A stretch of DNA of 64,000 nucleotides from Candidatus Galacturonatibacter soehngenii (GCF_008830185.1 NZ_WAGX01000004.1:744001-808000); one strand, 5' to 3'. Positions 26,025 to 33,697 are shown, counted from the stretch's first letter. Notes: generated from the sequence alone by a model not told the origin. Numbers and translations: made by a program.

Positions 26025-26258
26025 TTACATGGTTTGAATCATCTGATATGCCTTTTCCTTTGTAATTTCATCTACTTTAGATAACATACTAATACAACCT
26101 ACAAATAATCCATCATATCCCATTAGACGGTCTGAAAGAAGATGATTGATATCTGGTATCCATCCTCTATCTTTTTCATAAATATAATATACAAAATCCT
26201 CCATTTTTCCAATTTGATTCAAATCATGCATAATAAAATAATACACTAGCTCATCCAT
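26025..26258 (-). CDS. Small hypothetical protein paired with a RelA/SpoT-like gene
   Basis: A 77-residue acidic protein with no recognised domain. Its ATG directly follows the stop of the RelA/SpoT-like gene upstream, so the two are translationally coupled. It has repeated aromatic residues (MDELVYYFIMHD, EDFVYYIYEKD). The two-gene layout recalls toxin-antitoxin or effector-partner pairs, but that is inference from context only. Confidence 0.6.
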   Translation of the reverse strand: MDELVYYFIMHDLNQIGKMEDFVYYIYEKDRGWIPDINHLLSDRLMGYDGLFVGCISMLSKVDEITKEKAYQMIQTM

Positions 26259-26795
26259 TTATTTCACCTTCTTAATATCCTTAGGGACTACGGCTCCTTT
26301 ATAGCCCTCAAACATTTTACGGTTTAGTTCCTTCGCTTTCATCGAAGTTTCTGGCAGATTTCTCCACTCTTCATATAAATCGTGTATTTTTTCTCTTATT
26401 TCGTAGCTTTCCATTGTATGATATTGTAATTCAAATTTTAATCCATTTGGAGAAACAATGACTGTATTGATGCCGTTATAAGGGTAAAAGTTCATAAGCC
26501 AATAATTTTTTATTTCAACTGTCTCATAGCCCAAACTCTTATACATCTCAATGACTTCTAGTGTCTTTTGTGCTAGAGTGTCTGCAGTGGTAATATACGT
26601 ATAACGTAAGATATCAGATATTTCACAATTCGTTTTATGAAGCAAATGGTTTTTTTTTAGTTTTTTTAAATAAGCTATCTTTGTTTTTAATCTAGAATCA
26701 AAACTTCGAGTTTCCATTCCAGATTTATCTGCTATTTCTCTTACGAGTGCGGATATTTGCGGTTCTTGTTCTAGTGCCATTTTATAATATCCCAT
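26259..26795 (-). CDS. RelA/SpoT-like nucleotidyltransferase-domain protein
   Basis: A 178-residue single-domain protein. FDSRLKTKIAYLKK (about 33-46), DILRYTYIT (about 61-69), YNGINTVIVSPNGLKFELQYHT (about 107-128) and KIHDLYEEWR match, in order, the basic motif, the core strands and the ExQ motif (here FELQYHT) of the RelA/SpoT synthetase fold. The version with KNYW and Y-x-GIN is seen in stand-alone phage and toxin-like proteins rather than housekeeping Rel. It could make a modified nucleotide or alter tRNA, or be inactive. Start is uncertain: a second ATG five codons later also has a purine-rich upstream. Its partner gene follows without a gap. Confidence 0.6.
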   Translation of the reverse strand: MGYYKMALEQEPQISALVREIADKSGMETRSFDSRLKTKIAYLKKLKKNHLLHKTNCEISDILRYTYITTADTLAQKTLEVIEMYKSLGYETVEIKNYWLMNFYPYNGINTVIVSPNGLKFELQYHTMESYEIREKIHDLYEEWRNLPETSMKAKELNRKMFEGYKGAVVPKDIKKVK

Positions 26796-26937
26796 CCATA
26801 ATCATGCCTTAATTTCTTTTTCTTCCATAATTTTTATAAATGTATGCGAACAAACTTGAAAACATTCAAGACACTTTCTTTCGGAACAAATATTTTTTTA
26901 TAACTTGTAAATACTATGTTTGAAAGGTGGTGTATTC

Positions 26938-27072
26938 ATGAATAAAAAAAGTAATAAAGAAATAACCGTAGATAAATATACGAACAAAGAAAAAACACAG
27001 TTGCCAAAAACTTCAATTGAACCTCTCCCTGAATCAACTAGACCAAGACAAGACGGTCCAGGTGGAAACTAA
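26938..27072 (+). CDS. Tiny hypothetical peptide, C-terminal DGPGGN
   Basis: A 44-residue ORF not in a usual length cut-off. The start ATG follows AAAGGTGG at 7-8 nt. The N-terminal part is Lys/Asn/Thr-rich; the C-terminal end is PRQDGPGGN. The same 15-base ribosome-site block (TGAAAGGTGGTGTAT) precedes the next tiny gene at 27185, which supports real translation of both. It could be a structural peptide, a spore or cell-surface component, or a precursor that is processed at its glycine-rich end. No function is assigned. Confidence 0.6.
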   Translation: MNKKSNKEITVDKYTNKEKTQLPKTSIEPLPESTRPRQDGPGGN

Positions 27073-27100
27073 TGTTTCATAATGATACTATAGACACAAA

Positions 27101-27132
27101 TAGGTCATATACTTCTTTTCGTATATGACCTA
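27101..27132 (+). repeat. 12-bp hairpin between the two tiny peptide genes
   Basis: Perfect stem TAGGTCATATAC/GTATATGACCTA (27101-27112 with 27121-27132), 8-nt loop, no T tract on the plus strand. It may stabilise or process the transcript or act as a weak terminator. Confidence 0.7.
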
Positions 27133-27184
27133 CTCCACTAGAAAATTCCTCTTTCCATATTATCTGATGAAAGGTGGTGTATAT

Positions 27185-27334
27185 ATGTTGAAAGATGAGA
27201 ATGAATCTGTTCAAAACAAATCAGGTGATGATGTACCTTTTATTCCAATTCCGCCTGTGAATCCGCTAGATCCAATGCCTATGCCGATTCCCCTTGTACC
27301 AGATACTACCCCAGACGATGATATCGCTGAATAA
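27185..27334 (+). CDS. Tiny proline- and methionine-rich hypothetical peptide
   Basis: A 49-residue peptide with an acidic N-terminal part (MLKDENESVQNKSGDD) and a repetitive middle of I-P-I-P-P and P-M-P-M-P-I-P type, ending in DTTPDDDIAE. The ATG follows the same TGAAAGGTGGTGTAT block that precedes the gene at 26938. Proline in alternate positions predicts an extended chain. It resembles no family I can name; it may interact with a membrane or with a partner through the proline stretch. Confidence 0.65.
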   Translation: MLKDENESVQNKSGDDVPFIPIPPVNPLDPMPMPIPLVPDTTPDDDIAE

Positions 27335-27355
27335 CTTTAAGAAAATCTATTAGAT

Positions 27356-27395
27356 TTTACAAAGGTACCAACTTTTATCCTTGTACCTTTGTAAA
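27356..27395 (+). repeat. 13-bp hairpin after the proline-rich peptide gene
   Basis: Stem TTTACAAAGGTAC/GTACCTTTGTAAA (27356-27368 with 27383-27395), 14-nt loop, with further pairing (AGAT/ATCT) below a one-base bulge. No T tract follows on either strand, so its role as terminator is doubtful. Confidence 0.7.
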
Positions 27396-27562
27396 TCTAC
27401 TGGTATAAATTAACCTCTTAGCAAGGTTCCCCTTAACATGTATATTTCCAAATTATCCAATTACTTTCTTGTTTACCATTCATTATCTATTACATATTTG
27501 TTACAATAATGTTACAATGAATTTGTTCTTAAGAAAACAAAACTTAAAGGAGGTTCTGGGAT

Positions 27563-27631
27563 ATGTGTTTTAACTTTAGCTCATGTAACTTAAACGACCT
27601 ATTAAATTTGATCGCTAAATATTGTAAATAA
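27563..27631 (+). CDS. 22-residue cysteine-containing peptide with its own transcription signals
   Basis: ATG at 27563 follows AAAGGAGG (27546-27553), the strongest possible ribosome site, and the ORF MCFNFSSCNLNDLLNLIAKYCK has three cysteines and ends 5 nt before an intrinsic terminator (27637-27670). The layout of strong ribosome site, 22 codons and terminator indicates a dedicated peptide transcript. It could be a leader, signalling or stress peptide. It is not a leader of a downstream gene, since the next gene is convergent. Confidence 0.55.
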   Translation: MCFNFSSCNLNDLLNLIAKYCK

Positions 27632-27636
27632 ATTCT

Positions 27637-27670
27637 AAAAGGTTCTTCCCGTACTTGGGAGGAACCTTTT
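27637..27670. terminator. Intrinsic terminator shared by the 22-residue peptide gene and the APH-family gene
   Basis: 14-bp stem (27637-27650 with 27657-27670, one G-T pair on the plus strand), 6-nt loop, followed by TTTT on both strands. Confidence 0.75.
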
Positions 27671-27690
27671 CACTACTCTATACCATTGAG

Positions 27691-28650
27691 TTATGCATTA
27701 TGTAACTTCGTATATATTTCACGTAATAATTTTGTTGCCCATTGATAGGAATTTGTCGTTTCATATCCTCGATAGACAGGTTCCTGTGCAACAATCATGA
27801 GTAAATAAAGATCGTACCAAAGAATTCTTCGTTTTTGTTCTTCTGTAAATTCCTCAATTTGGTATCCCCTTAAAAAGTCTGTTGATTGGGAGTAGGATCT
27901 GAAACCAACTTCTAAAAGAGGATCACCCCACAAACAACGTTCCCAATCGATTAAACCTGTAATATTCCCATCTTTTACAAAGACATTCCCGTCCCATAGG
28001 TCCCAATGAACCAAACGAGGGACTGTAATACTTTGGAAACACTCCTTATCTTTTTCAAGTAATTTTAAAAGTTCACTCGAAGATATTGTAAGATCAATGT
28101 TTTCTTTCTCTGCATCCAGTATAACAGCCTTTATCATTGCACAAAAAACATCAAACCACTTTTTACCTTGCAATAAACTTTGACCAGGATATCCAAAGTA
28201 ATCATTTGTTATTTGATTAATTTCTTTGTTAAGAGAACCCACTCGAAAGTTAATATGACTCACTTGCTCCTTCGAAAGCACAGATTTTTGAGAAGATAGG
28301 CTTTTACCAGGTATCTTTTTCATAAAAAAATAAGAGGCACCACATAGTGTACAGGATGAATCATAAAACTCCACTTCCGGCAACAAAACCTTAGTTTTTT
28401 GTGCTACTAATTGCATGGAACGTACTTCCACTTCCATAATATTTTTTTCATAGGTCATAACCGTTACTTTCGGATCAGGTGCTATCTTTAGAATACTTTT
28501 TGTTCCATCCTCAAAAGATACTTCATAAGCGATATTGAAATATCCTTCTGTCAACTCATGCAATCGTTCCAGCTTTCTTTCAGGAAATGCATGACAAATT
28601 AACTTCATAAGTGTAGATTCACTTTGAATATTCTTTGTTAAGTGTGCCAT
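27691..28650 (-). CDS. Aminoglycoside phosphotransferase (APH)-family kinase
   Basis: A 319-residue APH/choline-kinase fold protein. The catalytic loop is LVHWDLWDGNVFV (about 225-237), and the metal-binding motif is ITGLIDWERCLWGDP (about 243-257). The nucleotide-binding lobe has ILKIAP (about 53-58). It should phosphorylate a small hydroxylated molecule; chromosomal members of clostridia usually are not proven antibiotic-resistance enzymes, so resistance cannot be inferred. The promoter has a strong nested palindrome at 28742-28774 and the leader a terminator-like hairpin, so expression looks inducible. Confidence 0.85.
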   Translation of the reverse strand: MAHLTKNIQSESTLMKLICHAFPERKLERLHELTEGYFNIAYEVSFEDGTKSILKIAPDPKVTVMTYEKNIMEVEVRSMQLVAQKTKVLLPEVEFYDSSCTLCGASYFFMKKIPGKSLSSQKSVLSKEQVSHINFRVGSLNKEINQITNDYFGYPGQSLLQGKKWFDVFCAMIKAVILDAEKENIDLTISSSELLKLLEKDKECFQSITVPRLVHWDLWDGNVFVKDGNITGLIDWERCLWGDPLLEVGFRSYSQSTDFLRGYQIEEFTEEQKRRILWYDLYLLMIVAQEPVYRGYETTNSYQWATKLLREIYTKLHNA

Positions 28651-28671
28651 CTCTATGAACGCCTCCTTTTC

Positions 28672-28716
28672 TAAAAATAAGTGCTTTTTGGTTTTAAGAA
28701 TCTTACAACACTTATT
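28672..28716 (-). promoter_or_regulatory. Possible attenuator in the leader of the APH-family gene
   Basis: On the minus strand AATAAGTG (28709-28716) pairs with CACTTATT (28676-28683), 25-nt loop, followed by TTTTTA just before the AGGAGG ribosome site. It could terminate early or hide the ribosome site. The stem is short, so this is tentative. Confidence 0.4.
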
Positions 28717-28741
28717 CCTGCAAGTTCATGCAAAGCATGGT

Positions 28742-28797
28742 TATACTGAACTTTGTTTGAACATGTTCAGTATAGCAATTTAACGATTATATGTCAA
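28742..28797 (-). promoter_or_regulatory. Strong promoter with nested palindromic operator for the APH-family gene
   Basis: TTGACA (28792-28797), 17 nt, TATACT (28769-28774) on the minus strand. The -10 lies in one arm of a 10-bp inverted repeat TATACTGAAC/GTTCAGTATA (28742-28751 with 28765-28774), and a perfect 12-base palindrome TGAACATGTTCA (28758-28769) is nested inside. Binding of a dimeric repressor there would block transcription. No regulator gene is adjacent. Confidence 0.75.
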
Positions 28798-28846
28798 ATA
28801 TTTTAAAAACAGCCATAGGTTAAGTTCTGCGAGTTTTCTTAGTACT

Positions 28847-28892
28847 AAAAAAGCTGCATTCCCATTGGTTTATTACCAAGAAAATACAGCTT
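28847..28892 (-). terminator. Intrinsic terminator of tRNA-Thr
   Basis: 10-bp stem AAGCTGTATT/AATGCAGCTT (one T-G pair; 28851-28860 with 28883-28892) on the minus strand, followed by TTTTTT, 11 nt after the tRNA. Confidence 0.8.
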
Positions 28893-28903
28893 ATAACTTT
28901 AAA

Positions 28904-28976
28904 AGCTTCCGATGGGACTCGAACCCACGGTCTATTGATTACGAATCAATCGCTCTACCAACTGAGCCACGGAAGC
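28904..28976 (-). tRNA. tRNA-Thr (anticodon CGT)
   Basis: Acceptor GCTTCCG with CGGAAGC, discriminator T, D arm TGGCTCAGTTGGTAGAGC, anticodon stem ATTGA/TCAAT with loop TTCGTAA giving anticodon CGT (reads ACG), T loop GTTCGAG. 73 nt, no encoded CCA. Confidence 0.95.
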
Positions 28977-29052
28977 CTGTTGAAAAATCAACCATATGTG
29001 ATTATATATTCTTTTTTATAAATTTGCAAGAGTTTTTTGCTATTTATTATGT

Positions 29053-29090
29053 AAAAAACCAAAGCCAAGGAAATTTTTAGACTTTGGTTT
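29053..29090 (-). terminator. Intrinsic terminator of the SDR gene
   Basis: 9-bp stem AAACCAAAG/CTTTGGTTT (29056-29064 with 29082-29090) and a following TTTTTT on the minus strand, about 40 nt after the SDR stop. Confidence 0.75.
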
Positions 29091-29130
29091 AAATTTGTTT
29101 GTAATTTGTAGTTTTCTTAAGTTCTTTCTA

Positions 29131-30000
29131 TTATCCATTCACAATGGTACCGCCATTGATATGAATGGTCTGACCCGTGATATAAGTGGATGCATCTGAA
29201 GCCAAGAACACATATGCTTCCGCTACCTCAACGGGTTGACCAGGTCGTTTTAAAGGTGTGTCCTTACCAAATGTTCCTACCGTATTCTTATCTAATGTAG
29301 ACACAATTAACGGAGTCCAAATAGGCCCTGGTGCCACTTGGTTTACTCTTATCTTTCGGTCTGCCAGATTCGTAGACAACGATCTTGTAAAGGCGGATAT
29401 TGCACCTTTTGTTGAGGAATAATCCAATAAATCTGCATTTCCCTTAAAAGCGGTAATAGAACCAGTATTAATGATTGCACTATTTTCTTTCAGATGAGGA
29501 AGTGCCGCTCTGGTTAAATAAAACATAGCAAAAATATTCGTCTGAAATGTCCTTTGTATCTGCTCATCCGTGATATCTTCCAACTTCTTTTGTAGATGTT
29601 GTTCTGCCGCATTATTTACGATAATATCCAAGGTATGAAATTCTTGTAATGTTTTATCTACTATTTGATTACAAAAATTACTATCCCCAACATCACCCTT
29701 TATCAATAGCGCTTTACTTTGATATTCTTCAACTACTTGCTTCGTAGTATTTGCATCATTATCTGCTGCATTATAGACTATGACGACATTGCAGCCTTCT
29801 TTTGCAAACGCGACCGAGATTGCTCTGCCAATTCCACTATCACCACCTGTTATGATAGCTGTCTTTCCTTTTAGTCTTCCTGCACCTTTATAATCTGGAT
29901 TATCATAGATTGGCTCAGGATCCATCTGACTTTCCTTCCCTGGAATTGGTTGTGTCTGACCTTGAATTTCCTCTGTGGTATACATTTCATTCTCTTTCAT
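29131..30000 (-). CDS. Short-chain dehydrogenase/reductase, general-stress type
   Basis: A 289-residue SDR with an N-terminal extension ([16 protein letters not shown]) typical of the YhdF/YhxC/GsP39 group. The NAD(P) motif [10 protein letters not shown] is at 51-60, NNAAE at 129-133, and the catalytic Ser181, Tyr194 and Lys198 (YSSTK) are present. It reduces or oxidises a small carbonyl or sugar substrate; the exact one is unknown. Members are often stress-induced in Firmicutes. It is a single-gene unit. Confidence 0.9.
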   Translation of the reverse strand: MKENEMYTTEEIQGQTQPIPGKESQMDPEPIYDNPDYKGAGRLKGKTAIITGGDSGIGRAISVAFAKEGCNVVIVYNAADNDANTTKQVVEEYQSKALLIKGDVGDSNFCNQIVDKTLQEFHTLDIIVNNAAEQHLQKKLEDITDEQIQRTFQTNIFAMFYLTRAALPHLKENSAIINTGSITAFKGNADLLDYSSTKGAISAFTRSLSTNLADRKIRVNQVAPGPIWTPLIVSTLDKNTVGTFGKDTPLKRPGQPVEVAEAYVFLASDASTYITGQTIHINGGTIVNG

Positions 30001-30150
30001 GAAGCATTATCTCCTTATTGTTTTATAACTATATTGTGTTTCAATATGGAGATATTTATTTATATGAATCAAACTTTTAACATAATAGATTTTTATATAT
30101 CATTTATAGATTTAAAACATAGTTCTTTGCGTTATACCCTATGTATATCT

Positions 30151-30402
30151 TTAATTTTCAAAATCAACTGTAACTGTCCAATAACTTGGACCTTCTTCAA
30201 CCTTACTTACCATGCCTGTCGATTCGTACACCTTATCGCTAAACGGAATATTTCCGCTCATTGCCACTGCCGGCTCTATCGTATAGCAATACATTAATCC
30301 TTGCAAGGTCTGAAGTTCTCTTGCACTTACCTCAACTTGATCTCCAACTTTTACTAAGTTAGGTCGTTCCATTCGAAATTCAATTTGTTTCACTTTTATC
30401 AC
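30151..30402 (-). CDS. Small hypothetical protein
   Basis: An 83-residue soluble protein, starting MIKVKQIEF and continuing VKVGDQVEVSARELQTLQG, with likely beta structure (VGDQVEV, MVSKVEEG, YWTVTVDFEN). It looks like a small beta-barrel fold, but I do not recognise the family. It lies between the SDR and the aldo/keto reductase genes, both on the same strand. An imperfect hairpin after it may end its transcript. Confidence 0.55.
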   Translation of the reverse strand: MIKVKQIEFRMERPNLVKVGDQVEVSARELQTLQGLMYCYTIEPAVAMSGNIPFSDKVYESTGMVSKVEEGPSYWTVTVDFEN

Positions 30403-30519
30403 TACCTTTTTATTACTTCACAATTATTTCAATAATTTTTCAAATCCCCTACACAAATTAGAGGTATATTAGATTCATACAAAGTGATTCAATACTTTGA
30501 TTACATAAACACTTTTTTC

Positions 30520-30547
30520 AAAAAGCCCGGATTCCCCCAATCCGGGC
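30520..30547 (-). terminator. Intrinsic terminator of the aldo/keto reductase
   Basis: Perfect 9-bp GC-rich stem GCCCGGATT/AATCCGGGC (30525-30533 with 30539-30547), loop CCCCC, then TTTTT on the minus strand, 11 nt after the stop. Confidence 0.9.
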
Positions 30548-30557
30548 CCTCCTCTTT

Positions 30558-31544
30558 TTATTTCAAGATTTCATCGATTGCATCAAGTTCTTCTTTTGTA
30601 AATTCAAGTTTCTTAACAATTTCAACATTATCTTCTATTTGTTTTACTTTACTTGCACCTATTAATACTGTTGTTACACGATCGTTTCGCAGTACCCATG
30701 CCAAAGCCATCTGCGCCAAGGTTTGACCTCTATTTGAAGCTATTTCATTTAGCTTAACTACTTTGTTAATGACATCTTGCGTTACATCTTTGCTTTGTAG
30801 GAAAACACTTTGGTTTGCTGCTCTAGAATCCTTTGGAATACCATTTATATACTTATCGGTTAACAATCCTTGCGCCAATGGACAAAACGCAATAGATCCA
30901 ATCCCTTCTTCTTCTAGTACATCTAATAGACCGTCTTCCACCCAACGATTAAACATATTATACTTTGGTTGATGAATAAGGCAAGGTGTACGATTTGCCT
31001 TCAATATTTCTGATGCTTTTTTGGTTTCCTCTGCCGGATAATTCGATAAACCAACATACAAAGCTTTTCCACTTCGAACAATCTGGGTTAAAGCATCCAT
31101 TGTCTCTTCAAGTGGAGTCTCTGGGTCTGGTCTGTGATGATAAAATATATCAACATAATCAAGTCCTAATCTTTTTAAACTTTGATCTAAGCTTGAAACT
31201 AAATATTTTTTTGAACCCCAATCTCCGTATGGGCCTGGCCACATGGTATATCCTGCTTTTGTAGAAATAACTAATTCATCTCGATAACCAGATAATTCAT
31301 TTTTTAGCATTTTTCCAAAATTTTCTTCGGCGGATCCTGGAATCGGTCCATAGTTATTAGCGATATCAAAATGTGTGATGCCAAGATCAAACGCTTTAAA
31401 AATTAATGCCTTTTGATTCTCATAAGAATCAATCGAACCAAAATTGTGCCATAACCCAAGTGCTACTCTTGGAAGCTTAAGCCCACTTTTACCACATCTT
31501 TTATACTGCATTTTGTCGTATCTTTCTTCGCTTGGTTGATACAT
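30558..31544 (-). CDS. Aldo/keto reductase (YghZ/Kv-beta-like)
   Basis: About 328 residues from the third of three adjacent ATGs, 7 nt after AGGAGG. The (beta/alpha)8 AKR tetrad is visible: D and Y in HFDIANNYG, Lys in STKAGY, and His in YHHRPD. The early YKRCGKSGLKLPRVALG and the late ALAWVLRNDRVTTVLIG, with WPGPYGDWGSKK, match the YghZ/L-glyceraldehyde 3-phosphate reductase subgroup, which also detoxifies methylglyoxal. It stands behind a canonical 19-bp-spacer MerR promoter, so carbonyl or other stress induction through the nearby MerR protein is likely. Confidence 0.92.
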   Translation of the reverse strand: MYQPSEERYDKMQYKRCGKSGLKLPRVALGLWHNFGSIDSYENQKALIFKAFDLGITHFDIANNYGPIPGSAEENFGKMLKNELSGYRDELVISTKAGYTMWPGPYGDWGSKKYLVSSLDQSLKRLGLDYVDIFYHHRPDPETPLEETMDALTQIVRSGKALYVGLSNYPAEETKKASEILKANRTPCLIHQPKYNMFNRWVEDGLLDVLEEEGIGSIAFCPLAQGLLTDKYINGIPKDSRAANQSVFLQSKDVTQDVINKVVKLNEIASNRGQTLAQMALAWVLRNDRVTTVLIGASKVKQIEDNVEIVKKLEFTKEELDAIDEILK

Positions 31545-31585
31545 CATCATTCCTCCTGTTGGTTGATTTTTATATACATAATCTT

Positions 31586-31616
31586 ATTCTATTCCCTAGA
31601 GCTAGCTCTATGTCAA
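31586..31616 (-). promoter_or_regulatory. MerR-type promoter with 19-bp spacer
   Basis: On the minus strand TTGACA (31611-31616), 19 nt, TAGAAT (31586-31591). The spacer contains the perfect 14-base palindrome TAGAGCTAGCTCTA (31597-31610) immediately after the -35. A 19-bp spacer with a dyad is the hallmark of promoters twisted open by MerR-family activators. A MerR gene lies 1 kb away. Confidence 0.85.
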
Positions 31617-31641
31617 GCTTTTTATTGTACTTCAATCCCTT

Positions 31642-32649
31642 TTATACAAATTTTTCATCAATCATTTGTAAATCTGCCGGAAAAATAATGTTACTCTTTT
31701 CTCTCGCCTTTGTTTGTATCTCGCAAACTAGTAAACTATGATCAAGCATTTGATAGCAGGATGTAAAATCGTTATTTGTTATCATTTCTTCAAAAGCAAT
31801 AAATTCACTTATCATTCTATGATCATTCCTGTTTTCATTTACCGTAAATACGGTTCCATCATTCATAAGAACTTCAAAGCTTTTGCAAGTATTTGCAGGT
31901 GTATTTTGATGAATGCATCCTTTGTCACCTTGAATGTTGATGGCAATGGGAGCTTTGCAGTCTTTTGCACCAATGCAAACACATTGAAACCCATCATAAC
32001 TCATTATCAATATTCCCGATGTGTCAATCCCATTTACGATATTCGGATAATACTCAACTTGATTTGGTTTTCCAAATAAACCAACTACGTAATGAATATT
32101 ATAAATATTCAAATCCATAAGCGCTCCCCCTGAAAACTTAGGGTCAAAGGCTGGCAATACATTTCCTTCCTTAAAGCTGTCGTATCTGGAAGAATACTGT
32201 GAGTAATTACATTGTATAATTTTTACATTTCCAAGGCTTGGTATCCATTCTTTGATTTTTTTATAATTTGGAAGATACTGATTCGTAATTGCCTCAAATA
32301 AAAACAATTGCTTGCTACGCGCCAAGTCACTTAAAATAATAGCTTCTTTATAGTTTGTTGTAAATGGTTTCTCAACAATCACATGTTTTCTAGCTTCTAA
32401 TGCTTTTTTTGCAAAGCTAAAGTGCAAATGATTAGGTAGAGCAATATATATCGTATCCACATCACTTGCTAACAATTCTTCAAAATTATGATAACCTTCT
32501 TTTATATCGTTCTCTTTTGCAAATTGTACAATTGTATCCTTGCTGGCTCTAACATTACAAACCGCTGTTATCTCAATTTTATTAAGCTTTGAAGAAATAG
32601 ATAAAAATTCCTGTACTATCTTACCAGTTCCTAAAATCCCTAATTTCAT
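31642..32649 (-). CDS. Gfo/Idh/MocA-family oxidoreductase
   Basis: A 335-residue NAD(P)-dependent oxidoreductase. Residues 1-120 form a Rossmann fold: LGILGTGKIVQEFL at 2-15, IYIALPNHLHFSFA (about 71-84), and the EKPFTTN motif near 94-100 with the catalytic lysine. The C-terminal half is the usual beta sheet. It acts on a sugar, inositol or related cyclic compound that cannot be named. The MerR gene ends 20 nt upstream, so they are co-transcribed. Confidence 0.88.
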   Translation of the reverse strand: MKLGILGTGKIVQEFLSISSKLNKIEITAVCNVRASKDTIVQFAKENDIKEGYHNFEELLASDVDTIYIALPNHLHFSFAKKALEARKHVIVEKPFTTNYKEAIILSDLARSKQLFLFEAITNQYLPNYKKIKEWIPSLGNVKIIQCNYSQYSSRYDSFKEGNVLPAFDPKFSGGALMDLNIYNIHYVVGLFGKPNQVEYYPNIVNGIDTSGILIMSYDGFQCVCIGAKDCKAPIAINIQGDKGCIHQNTPANTCKSFEVLMNDGTVFTVNENRNDHRMISEFIAFEEMITNNDFTSCYQMLDHSLLVCEIQTKAREKSNIIFPADLQMIDEKFV

Positions 32650-32669
32650 GCAAGTACCTCCAACTCATT

Positions 32670-33056
32670 TCATCCATTGAGTGATTCGTCAATATGAAAA
32701 ATACCAATTTCTTTGTAATGTTCTAATTTATAATTAACAATTTCCATACTTTTATTAAGTTGTTTGATTTGTTCTTCAATGTTTTTCTTATGCGCTTGTA
32801 GCATAATCTTTCTCTCTTCTACACCTGATTGACCTTTTAAACAGCAGTACATAAATTCCTTTATATGTTCAATTGACATCCCACTGTTTTTTAAGCAGCA
32901 AATCAGGTTAATCCATTCAATATCATTATCTGTAAATTTTCGTATTCCCGATTCACTTCTTTTTATTAAAGGTAAAAGACCTTCTTTATCATAGTATCTT
33001 AGTGTATAAATAGAAAGATTCGTTTTTTCGGACACTTGTTTAATTGTATATTCCAT
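32670..33056 (-). CDS. MerR-family transcriptional activator
   Basis: A 128-residue regulator from the ATG at 33054-33056 (MEYTIKQVSEKTNLS), preceded by AGGAGAGAGG; an earlier ATG at 33089 adds only unrelated residues. The N-terminal winged helix (YTLRYYDKEGLLPLIKRSESGIRKF) is typical; a coiled coil follows (about 75-120), with only a short C-terminal effector region. Cysteines at CCLKNSG and CCLKGQSG might respond to metal or reactive species, but no known metal motif is seen. The promoter at 31586-31616 for the aldo/keto reductase is its likely target; it probably also controls its own two-gene operon. Confidence 0.9.
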   Translation of the reverse strand: MEYTIKQVSEKTNLSIYTLRYYDKEGLLPLIKRSESGIRKFTDNDIEWINLICCLKNSGMSIEHIKEFMYCCLKGQSGVEERKIMLQAHKKNIEEQIKQLNKSMEIVNYKLEHYKEIGIFHIDESLNG

Positions 33057-33157
33057 ACATTTTTTCCTCTCTCCTATTTGTTCTTTCATAAATTAATTAT
33101 TAAATATTATCTATTACTTTAACTTTTCTTATAAGCAATTTTTAGCCAATTCGCTGT

Positions 33158-33697
33158 CTATAAATGAAATATCGAAATGATATTACGATTGAGTTCTTTT
33201 GCATTTATATGAATGATTAATTCTTCTACCCCAGAAATCGTCGCTAAACAACAAAGCAAGATACCCGTTACCTCCATTCCAATCCAAACAAAAAAGATTG
33301 GAAAACAAAAAAGCAGAAGACCCGTTGCTTTATTTAAATACGTATGTAAAAAGGCAACCGTATGAAATCGGAACAAAGCCACAATTATAGAACTAAAACG
33401 TATGACGCAAATCACTGCAATCCATATTGTTAGTAGCTGATTCAACCTTATATAAGGATATAGCAGATATAATAAAACGAAAATAAAAATAAAATCCCCT
33501 ATACTATCAAGTAATGCTCCAAACTCACTTGTTAGTTTGTACTTTCTTGCTATATATCCATCTAGTATATCACTTATCCCACCCCCAAGATAAAGGAAAA
33601 AAAATTGGTTTGAAAATGGTTTTGTAAATAGTAAGATAATGGATAAAATGATTCTGATAATTGATACAAGATTGGGAACTTTTTTTACCATATACAC
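33158..33697 (-). CDS. CDP-alcohol phosphatidyltransferase family protein
   Basis: A 179-residue integral membrane protein with about five to six hydrophobic segments. The catalytic motif is complete: SDILDGYIARKYKLTS (about 46-61) continuing to EFGALLDSIGD, i.e. DG-x2-AR-x8-G-x3-D-x3-D. Such enzymes join a CDP-linked lipid with an alcohol (glycerol 3-phosphate, serine, inositol phosphate or cardiolipin). The small size resembles PgsA, but the acceptor cannot be decided. It is a single gene. Confidence 0.9.
   Translation of the reverse strand: MYMVKKVPNLVSIIRIILSIILLFTKPFSNQFFFLYLGGGISDILDGYIARKYKLTSEFGALLDSIGDFIFIFVLLYLLYPYIRLNQLLTIWIAVICVIRFSSIIVALFRFHTVAFLHTYLNKATGLLLFCFPIFFVWIGMEVTGILLCCLATISGVEELIIHINAKELNRNIISIFHL

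Noticed and set aside
27101-27132. Terminator between the tiny peptide genes
   Set aside because: The stem is perfect but no T tract follows on the plus strand, so it is listed only as a hairpin.
27691-28650. Acquired aminoglycoside-resistance gene
   Set aside because: The APH fold is clear, but nothing mobile flanks it and the family includes many metabolic kinases, so resistance is not claimed.
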